Below, piece by piece: positions 58,625 through 64,000 of a stretch of DNA of 64,000 nucleotides; positions within the stretch are counted from its first letter, which is position 1, and each line of letters begins with the position of its first letter. A model generated the notes under the pieces. It was not told where the DNA came from and ran no database searches. It saw only the letters and a list, made by a program, of their open reading frames with translations. The position numbers were made by a program, and so were the translations under genes. Source of the stretch: Brachybacterium sp. Z12 (GTDB lineage: Bacteria; Actinomycetota; Actinomycetes; Actinomycetales; Dermabacteraceae); contig NZ_CP060496.1 of assembly GCF_014400405.1 (NCBI RefSeq), positions 1,302,001 to 1,366,000 of the forward strand, in the 5' to 3' direction.

Positions 58625-59686
58625 TCAGATCGTACGGTGACGCGCGGCGGGATCCTGGGGCCCTTCGGTGTCGGCGGTGCGCTCCGGCAACCATGGGTCC
58701 TCGTCCTCGTTGAGGGGGATGTCGGAGTTCACGAGTTTGGATTCGAGGGACTTCGAGTAGATCGGTACCGGGTCGGAGGCGATCTCGATGGTGCCGTCGA
58801 TGTCCTGCCACTCACCGCCGTTGACGGAGAACTGGCCGGAGAAGGTGGTGGTGAGGGTGATGTCGTACCAGCCCTCCTGGGTGTAGGCCGCCGAGACGGT
58901 CTCGGAGGGGTAGGGCTTGCCGGGGTTGGTGGTGGTGATGGTGTTCCCATCGCCGAGATCCCAGTGGAAGGAGGTAGGGATTGCGCGGATGGCGACCGGG
59001 GTGTCCAGCAGTTCTGTGCTGAGCTCCTGGATCGCCGGGTCGGTGTGGAGGACGTTCGTCATGTTCACCGGGAGCCAGCCATCGGCTGGACCGGCGTTCG
59101 CCTGCAGAGGCTTGACCGGCATCGATTTGAAATCGCTCAAGGTCACCGTGATGACGACCGGCTCTTCGGTGACTGCACCTACGTCGCTGGCAGGGATGCA
59201 GCGGAATCCCTGCGGAGTTTCCGTGCCCTCCGCGGTGTCGACTAAAAGTGTCTGCACCAGCACCATGTCATCACCGCTATCCCATGATGACTGGGCTCCA
59301 GGATCAACGACGATGTCGTTGGCGCCTTCCTGGATCTCGTAGTTCGTGCTTGAGGCGCACGAGTTTTCGTCGGTTACGCAATTAGTCGTGCCCGAGAGGT
59401 CGGTCACGCAGTTAGAGGCTGTGCCGCTCGCAACTAGGCGGGACGTGTAGTAGTGAGTGACGCTGGCCGCCGCAGGCGAACTGTTGGAGGTGTCTTCCTG
59501 AGGGGTGCCGCCAGTCTCTGCGTCGGTGTGCTCCTGTTTTGTCCCGGCCCCAATTCTGGCATCGCCAACGGTGCCTACCGTTCCCTCCGCTCCGTCCGCC
59601 TGCGATGCTGGCAAATAGCCGAAACAAAGCACTAAGACGAAAAGTGTCATCAAATGCCGGGCGGCATAGGTTTTAGCTATGGACAT
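58625..59686 (-). CDS. Secreted PKD-domain protein
   Basis: The 353-residue protein has a signal peptide (LMTLFVLVLCFGYLPASQA) and an Asn/Ser/Thr-rich region with about six cysteines. A PKD-like beta domain follows: FHWDLGDGNTITTTNPGKPY, YTQEGWYDITLTTTFSGQFS. PKD domains mediate extracellular contacts. Base composition in the 5' two thirds is lower in GC than the rest of the window. The start overlaps the upstream lipoprotein gene by about 14 bases, so the two are one unit. No enzymatic function is visible. Confidence 0.8.
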   Translation of the reverse strand: MSIAKTYAARHLMTLFVLVLCFGYLPASQADGAEGTVGTVGDARIGAGTKQEHTDAETGGTPQEDTSNSSPAAASVTHYYTSRLVASGTASNCVTDLSGTTNCVTDENSCASSTNYEIQEGANDIVVDPGAQSSWDSGDDMVLVQTLLVDTAEGTETPQGFRCIPASDVGAVTEEPVVITVTLSDFKSMPVKPLQANAGPADGWLPVNMTNVLHTDPAIQELSTELLDTPVAIRAIPTSFHWDLGDGNTITTTNPGKPYPSETVSAAYTQEGWYDITLTTTFSGQFSVNGGEWQDIDGTIEIASDPVPIYSKSLESKLVNSDIPLNEDEDPWLPERTADTEGPQDPAARHRTI

Positions 59687-60320
59687 CGGAGCCCCATTCC
59701 GCCAAAAGTCCACCCGTAACCCACCTGTCTGTCGACCAGGTTAGTCCGCCTACTGCAATGTATTCGATAGGGTCGACCGCGACTGGTTCTCCGGATTCAG
59801 GATCTGGCCGCGTGTGATCCGGAATCGTGAAAGAATAGCCGATCTCGTAGTCGAAGTTCTCGGAATCGTGTGGTGTGAGCTTGACGTCACGGACAGTGAA
59901 TTCACTCCAGTACAGACCCTGTTCTTGGAGCTTGGGAAGCTCGGCGTTGAACCCGGGGCATCCCTCGCATGCGTCGGTCTGAAGCTCCAAGAGCTCCGAG
60001 TCTTCACCAGTTTGGTGAGCCCACATGGACACAGCGATGTAGTACCGGAACGCCTGGATCGCACCGTCTTCGGTCTTCTCGTCCATCCCCGCATAATCCG
60101 CAGGATCCGGCGGCGGGATGTCGGGGGCTGCGGCGGTTGCTTCGTCCGTCTCCTCGCCGCCTCCGTCGCTTGGTCCGGCGTCTCCGCCGCCATCGCTGGG
60201 GCCGTTGACGTTGATCTCGGGCGGGGCCGTGGTGACGGGGCCTTCCTCGACGTCACCGCACGCGGCGAGACCGAGGAGGAGTGCGCCTGCAGCGGCGGCG
60301 CTGAGGAGGCGACGGGGCAT
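59673..60320 (-). CDS. DUF6318-like lipoprotein
   Basis: The 215-residue product has a lipoprotein signal (LLLGLAAC lipobox), then a Gly/Ser/Asp-rich linker, then an NTF2-like domain with AIQAFRYYIAVSMWAHQTGE, CEGCPGF and YSFTIPDHTRPDPESGE. DUF6318 proteins of actinobacteria commonly accompany a PKD-domain partner, as here. It should be anchored on the outer face of the membrane. Function is unknown. Confidence 0.8.
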   Translation of the reverse strand: MPRRLLSAAAAGALLLGLAACGDVEEGPVTTAPPEINVNGPSDGGGDAGPSDGGGEETDEATAAAPDIPPPDPADYAGMDEKTEDGAIQAFRYYIAVSMWAHQTGEDSELLELQTDACEGCPGFNAELPKLQEQGLYWSEFTVRDVKLTPHDSENFDYEIGYSFTIPDHTRPDPESGEPVAVDPIEYIAVGGLTWSTDRWVTGGLLAEWGSDVHS

Positions 60321-60389
60321 GGAGGTGCCTTCCGGGAGTGTGTCAGATCACCGGTACGTTATCCAGGAACTCCCAGGTTCGCCATCGGT

Positions 60390-61229
60390 TCATCGCGGCT
60401 GTGGATAACTCCGGCTCCGGAAGGCTTCCACGGTCTCGGCCGGATCGAGCACCGCTGCGGGGTGAGGGCCAGCCTTCAACCAGGCAGAACGCCACTGTTC
60501 GATGTCCGGCGAGGAGAGCCCACCGCCGGCGAGCAGCACCATGTTCCCGTCGGCGGGAGTGCTCAGCAGCGAGGAATGGGTCAGTGTCCACACCCCCGAG
60601 AGGCCAGCCTCTGCAGAGGCATCCTCGAGCTCGCGCACTTGAGCGGTGAGGAAGCGCTGCCCGGCATCATCACCGACGTTGACCAGCAGCATCCCGTCGT
60701 CCTCCAGGTGCGAGAACGCTTCGAGATAGAAATCCTTCGCGGCCAGATGCTTCGGTGACTCCTCGCCGGAGAACACGTCCAGCACGATCGCGTCGAAGCG
60801 TCGGCCCTCCATGGCGGCGAGCTGCTGGCGGGCATCGCCGATCACCACTTCGAGGTCCGTGCCCTCCGGCATCGGTAGCGCTGTGGTGACGAGCGTGGGC
60901 AGCTCTCGCTCGATCTCGATCACCACCTGGGCGGAGCCGGGCCGTGTGGCCTGGACGTACCGCGCGAGCGTCAGTGCACCGCCACCCAGATGCGCCACCC
61001 GCAGCGGTTCGCCGGGAGGCCACGCCTCGTCGAGCACGTTGGCCATCCGCCGCAGATACTCGTGCACGATGTGCGTCGGGTCCTCGAGATCGACGTGGGA
61101 CTGCTCCACGCCACCGATCTGCAGCGCCCACCCGCCGGAGACCTCATCCATGACGATCCACGCGGGCTGGTCGGAGAAGCTCAGCTGGGCAGTGCGCTGA
61201 GCGCCGGGAAGGAAACCTTGGGTGGCCAT
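60390..61229 (-). CDS. Spermidine-synthase-like SAM-dependent methyltransferase fold protein
   Basis: The 279-residue protein has a Rossmann core: AHLGGGALTLARYVQATRPG (SAM-like site), EIERELPTL and RFDAIVLDVFSGEE. The two acidic residues before FSGEE are those of polyamine synthases. It lacks the aminopropyl-binding tetrad I can recognise, so real spermidine synthesis is unproven; many actinobacterial relatives are called fused or spermidine-synthase-like. ATG giving MATQGFLPG is used. It is divergent from a GNAT gene. Confidence 0.8.
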   Translation of the reverse strand: MATQGFLPGAQRTAQLSFSDQPAWIVMDEVSGGWALQIGGVEQSHVDLEDPTHIVHEYLRRMANVLDEAWPPGEPLRVAHLGGGALTLARYVQATRPGSAQVVIEIERELPTLVTTALPMPEGTDLEVVIGDARQQLAAMEGRRFDAIVLDVFSGEESPKHLAAKDFYLEAFSHLEDDGMLLVNVGDDAGQRFLTAQVRELEDASAEAGLSGVWTLTHSSLLSTPADGNMVLLAGGGLSSPDIEQWRSAWLKAGPHPAAVLDPAETVEAFRSRSYPQPR

Positions 61230-61284
61230 GAGGCCATTGTGCGGGATGCCGGAACTGGGGCTCACCAGGGACGACAATAGGGAC

Positions 61285-61757
61285 ATGCACACCCTCGAGA
61301 TCGGAAACCGCAGCTTCGTCATCTCCCGTGCCCAGAAGGAGGACGTTCCGCAGCTCGTGGCGCTCCTGGCCGACGACGTGCTCGGCCGGGACCGCGAGAG
61401 CTTGGACCTCGAGTCCTATGAGCGGGCCTTCGCACGGATCGACCGCGATGAGAACCAGCTGCTGATCGCGGTGAGGGATGAGAAGGACTCGCTCGTCGCG
61501 ACGATGCAGCTCACGCTGATTCCCTCCCTGTCCCGTGGCGGCGCGACCCGGCTGCAGATCGAAGCCGTCCGCGTCGCCGGATCGACCCGGGGAGCGGCCT
61601 GGGCACGGCACTGTTCGAGTGGGCCCATCAGTGGGGACGGGAGCACGGTGCGCAGCTCGCGCAGCTGACCACCGATGCCGCACGTACCGACGCTCAGCGC
61701 TTCTACGACAGGCTCGGCTACGTCCCGAGCCATGTCGGCTGCAAACTGACGCTGTGA
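61285..61757 (+). CDS. GNAT acetyltransferase, one frame break
   Basis: The corrected 157-residue protein reads like the PhnO/small-GNAT type: FVISRAQKEDVPQLVALLAD, LVATMQLTLIPSLSRGGATR, then IEAVRVAGSTRGSGLGTAL with the acetyl-CoA pyrophosphate loop, and RTDAQRFYDRLGYVPSH at the end. The frame breaks near base 61593, one G short. The stop is eight bases before the convergent HIT gene. Acceptor unknown. Confidence 0.82.
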
Positions 61758-61764
61758 GCGCGCA

Positions 61765-62115
61765 TCAGCGCCGCGGGCCCGAATACACATGCACGTGCAG
61801 GTGCTTGGAGTCCTGATACGTGCCGAGGTTCGTGAGCACCGCCGCCGCACCGTGCTCGAGCTCCACCTCGCGGGCGACCCGCTGCACCACGCTCAGCAGC
61901 GCACGCAGATCAGCCTCGTCAGCCACGGCCGCCGTGGTGAACGAGCTGATGTGCCGCTTGGGCACCACCACGATATGCTGCTGCCAGAACGGTCGCGTGT
62001 GGTGGTAGGCGAGCACCAGCTCGTCCTCATGCACCACGTCCAGCGCCCCGGGATCCGGGATCGCGACGTCGCAGTAGAAGTCCGTGCCCGAGTACGTCGT
62101 GGTGCGTGCAGTCAT
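61765..62115 (-). CDS. HIT-family hydrolase
   Basis: The 116-residue protein has the histidine triad HLHVHVYS near its C-terminus and the strand pattern FYCDVAIPD, PFWQQHIVVVPKRHISSFTT. HIT proteins hydrolyse phosphoramidates, phosphosulfates or nucleotide conjugates. ATG giving MTARTTTYS is used. It stands alone between a convergent GNAT and a divergent gene. Confidence 0.92.
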   Translation of the reverse strand: MTARTTTYSGTDFYCDVAIPDPGALDVVHEDELVLAYHHTRPFWQQHIVVVPKRHISSFTTAAVADEADLRALLSVVQRVAREVELEHGAAAVLTNLGTYQDSKHLHVHVYSGPRR

Positions 62116-62180
62116 GAGCTCATCATCCAACACCTCGCGGGCGTACGCTCGTGAGCGAACAGTGGGGGAGAGGAGAGGCG

Positions 62181-62879
62181 ATGACGACCACGGAGCACAG
62201 CCCCGAGGAGATCGCTGCGGCGAAGAGCGAAGTGCTCGCCGAGCTGGAAGCCCTGTCGGATCCGAGGATCCGCGCGGTCAACGAGAAGCACGGCGACACC
62301 CACGCCGTGAACCTCACCAAGCTCCGCGCCCTCGCCAAGCGGCTGAAGGCGCAGCCCATGCTGGCCCGCGCACTGTGGGATTCGGAGGACTCCGCCGCCA
62401 AACTGCTCGCGATCCTCATCTCCCGTCCTTCGCACTTTGCGCACGACGAGCTCGACGCGATGCTGCGCACAGCCGGCACCCCCAAGGTCCACGACTGGCT
62501 CGTGAACTACCTCGTGCAGAAGGGCCCCCATAGCGAGACGCTGCGCGAAGCCTGGTTTGCTGACCCCGACCCGGTGGTCGCGAGCGCCGGATGGGCACTG
62601 ACCAGCGATCGGGTGGTGAAGAAGCCCGAGGGGATCGACCAGGTCGCCCTGCTGGATCAGATCGAGGCCGAGATGGCGGATGCCCCGGAGCGGCTGCAGT
62701 GGGCGATGAACACGTGCCTGGCCCAGATCGGCATCACGAATCCTGCACTGCGGAACCGGGCACGGAGCATCGGGGAGCGCCTGGAGGTCCTCAAGGACTA
62801 TCCGACGCCGCCGAACTGCACCTCACCCTTCGCGCCGATCTGGATCGACGAGATGGTGAGGCGCGGACGCGCCGGCTGA
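62181..62879 (+). CDS. DNA alkylation repair (AlkD-like) HEAT-repeat protein
   Basis: The 232-residue protein is almost wholly helical, as expected of the AlkD fold made of HEAT-like repeats. Recognisable stretches are NLTKLRALAKRLKAQPMLAR, ALWDSEDSAAKLLAILI and MNTCLAQIGI. AlkD flips out and excises N3/N7-alkylpurines without clasping the base. The ribosome site GGAGAGG is clear. The downstream gene is convergent. Whether this paralogue is catalytic is not shown by sequence. Confidence 0.82.
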   Translation: MTTTEHSPEEIAAAKSEVLAELEALSDPRIRAVNEKHGDTHAVNLTKLRALAKRLKAQPMLARALWDSEDSAAKLLAILISRPSHFAHDELDAMLRTAGTPKVHDWLVNYLVQKGPHSETLREAWFADPDPVVASAGWALTSDRVVKKPEGIDQVALLDQIEAEMADAPERLQWAMNTCLAQIGITNPALRNRARSIGERLEVLKDYPTPPNCTSPFAPIWIDEMVRRGRAG

Positions 62880-62892
62880 GCGGGCGCCCCTC

Positions 62893-63757
62893 TCACTGCA
62901 CCGCTGCGACCTCGACGAGCAGCGCCTTGTGGTCGGAGCCGGAGACCGCCTCGAAGCTGGACACCTCACCGAGCACGTCATCGGAGGCGAGGGCGTGGTC
63001 GATCCGGGCGAACGAGGGGATCCTGCTGTTCACGGGCCAGGTCGGGTGCCACCGCACACCCTCACCCGGTCGCCGGGCGGCCAGATCGCGCAGGTCGCCG
63101 CTGGCGGTCATCTCCCGCATCGTGTGGCTGCTCGATCGCGTTGAAGTCCCCGACCAGCAACAGGTTCTCTTCGAGGTACGGCTCGGCGAGCTCCCGCACT
63201 GCAGCTGCATCCCCGGCCCAGGCATCGGCGCCCACCTGCGGGGGCGCCGTATGGATCACGCCGATGTGCCAGTCCGTGCCCTCGACGGTGGTGGTTGCGA
63301 TCAGGTTCTCGAACACGGTGCCCTCTGCCTGGGCGCTCAGCTCGATCGGAGTGCGTGACAGGAGCGCCGAGCCGGCGGCGCCCTCCGCCGCGGTGCCGGC
63401 CTGATGCGGGAACTGCTCGAGCACACCGGCTGAGGCGAGCTCCTCCTCGAAGGCCGGGGTGTACTCCTGCAGCGCGAGCACATCGACGTCCTCGGTGAGG
63501 AGGGAGGAGAGCTCGTCGATGTCCGCGCGGCCGTACTGGAGGTTCAGCGAGAGCACGCTCAAAGTGCTGCCGACGGCGATGGGAGCGTCGGAGCGCTCCG
63601 GCCCGGGCAGCATCGGCCACGCGCACACCGTCATCGCCGCGATCAGGACCACGGCGCCGAGGATCCGCCAGCGGTCGCGCAGCACCAGCAGCAGGCCGAG
63701 GCAGGAGATCAGCACCGGGATCCACAGCAGCGGGATGAATGTGGAGGTGGCGATCAT
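62893..63757 (-). CDS. Membrane EEP-family phosphodiesterase/phosphatase-like protein, one frame break
   Basis: The protein has two N-terminal membrane helices (LLWIPVLISCLGLLLVL and ILGAVVLIAAMTVCAW), then an EEP domain: LSVLSLNLQYGRADIDELSS, VDVLALQEYTP, VGDFNAIEQ and the final GSDHKALLVEV with the catalytic His. The active face should lie outside the membrane. Near base 63131 the frame breaks (EQ-HTMREMTASGDLRDL expected); one extra C, or two missing bases, explains it. A TGA ten bases upstream separates it from a short in-frame N-terminal piece, so the natural protein may begin at 63943. Confidence 0.82.
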
Positions 63758-63766
63758 GAGGGGATG

Positions 63767-63943
63767 TCAGGTGTGCAGCTCGGTGAACAGTCTCAGCACG
63801 ATCAGCACCGCCGCAGCGAGCCCCGCCGGCACGAGCAGGATCCAGCCCAGCACGGCGAGGGCCGTGCGGCCCGTGCGCCGTCGGAGCCTGGGGTCCGCCC
63901 GGTGGGGCGCCGAGGACGAGGAGGAGTGCTCTGCGGTGCTCAC
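63767..63943 (-). CDS. Short in-frame N-terminal piece of the membrane EEP protein, or small membrane protein
   Basis: GTG starts a 58-residue frame: a Ser-rich head, the basic RRRTGRTALAVL, one membrane helix (GWILLVPAGLAAAVLIVLR), ending LFTELHT before TGA. It is in the same frame as the EEP gene that starts ten bases later, with only HPL between the TGA and that Met. TGG in place of TGA would give FTELHTWHPLMIATSTF, joining both into one protein with three N-terminal helices. It may be a point difference, a sequencing error, or a true small gene. Confidence 0.5.
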   Translation of the reverse strand: MSTAEHSSSSSAPHRADPRLRRRTGRTALAVLGWILLVPAGLAAAVLIVLRLFTELHT

Positions 63944-64000
63944 CCGAGGAGCGTAGACCGGCAGGGCCGCCAGCCGCCGCAGCCTCGACAGCGGTCAGAG

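Noticed and set aside
1..63769. Programmed ribosomal frameshifting or mass gene decay as cause of the frame breaks
   Set aside because: Sites lack a shared slippery signal, all kinds of genes are hit, and almost every break is a base lost from a G/C run.
1..64000. tRNA, rRNA, CRISPR, insertion sequences, integrases or phage genes
   Set aside because: I looked on both strands and saw no conserved tRNA/rRNA stretches, no repeat-spacer arrays and no transposase or integrase motifs.

Overview
The window is GC-rich, densely coded chromosomal DNA from an actinobacterium. Start codons are often GTG, and neighbouring genes often overlap by 1-4 bases (ATGA or GTGA). Several genes fit a mycothiol-using member of the Micrococcales: an MshA-like glycosyltransferase coupled to a PIG-L (MshB-like) deacetylase, an Rv2466c-like mycothiol-dependent nitroreductase, an actinobacterial Nei-type glycosylase and a GlbO-type truncated globin. 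Dermabacteraceae such as Brachybacterium is my guess; it is inference, not proof. I see no rRNA, tRNA, CRISPR array, integrase or transposase, so this is ordinary chromosome, not a mobile island.

Layout. 1-3.4 kb: end of a PDZ/Lon-like protease, a HAD hydrolase and the translation factor EttA. 3.4-9.2 kb: a membrane protein joining sigma-factor-like and anti-sigma-like parts, divergent from alpha-glucan phosphorylase and a sugar-binding lipoprotein. 9.2-13.8 kb: a TPP-riboswitch thiamine salvage operon (thiD-tenA fusion, MFS transporter, thiM, thiE). 13.8-20.1 kb: two hotdog thioesterases, truncated globin, MscS channel, PepN and a DUF402 protein. 20.2-24.0 kb: fatty-acid desaturase with a histidine kinase and a divergent response regulator, resembling des-desKR. 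24.0-27.6 kb: a heterodimeric ABC exporter with complementary degenerate ATPase motifs. 27.8-32.5 kb: nitroreductase, rpiB-nei-peptidase, GNAT, ankyrin protein, tautomerase. 32.5-35.4 kb: a second TPP-riboswitch unit, ykoE plus a fused ykoD-ykoC. 35.5-43.6 kb: PH-like protein, M13 peptidase, membrane protein, ADP-ribosylglycohydrolase, two hydrolases, glycosyltransferase, methyltransferase. 43.7-51.5 kb: a second two-component pair, SRPBCC protein, epimerase/TetR divergon, kinases, methyltransferase and a deleted alpha/beta-hydrolase. 51.5-58.6 kb: ilvD, a secreted HNH nuclease and the [16 protein letters not shown] methylcitrate operon. 58.6-64 kb: a lower-GC PKD protein/lipoprotein pair, a spermidine-synthase-like methyltransferase, GNAT, HIT, AlkD-like and a membrane nuclease/phosphatase-fold protein.

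Data quality matters for reading this window. About 34 sites in 24 genes show a one- or two-base frame break inside an otherwise well-conserved protein. Most look like one base lost from a run of G or C. They hit essential-type genes (EttA, ThiE, PepN, PrpD), so I read them as sequencing or assembly errors. I annotate the genes as single units and give the break position.

The most interesting biology is the sigma/anti-sigma fusion, the two TPP-controlled precursor uptake routes, the one-site ABC exporter, and the desaturase-kinase-regulator cluster.
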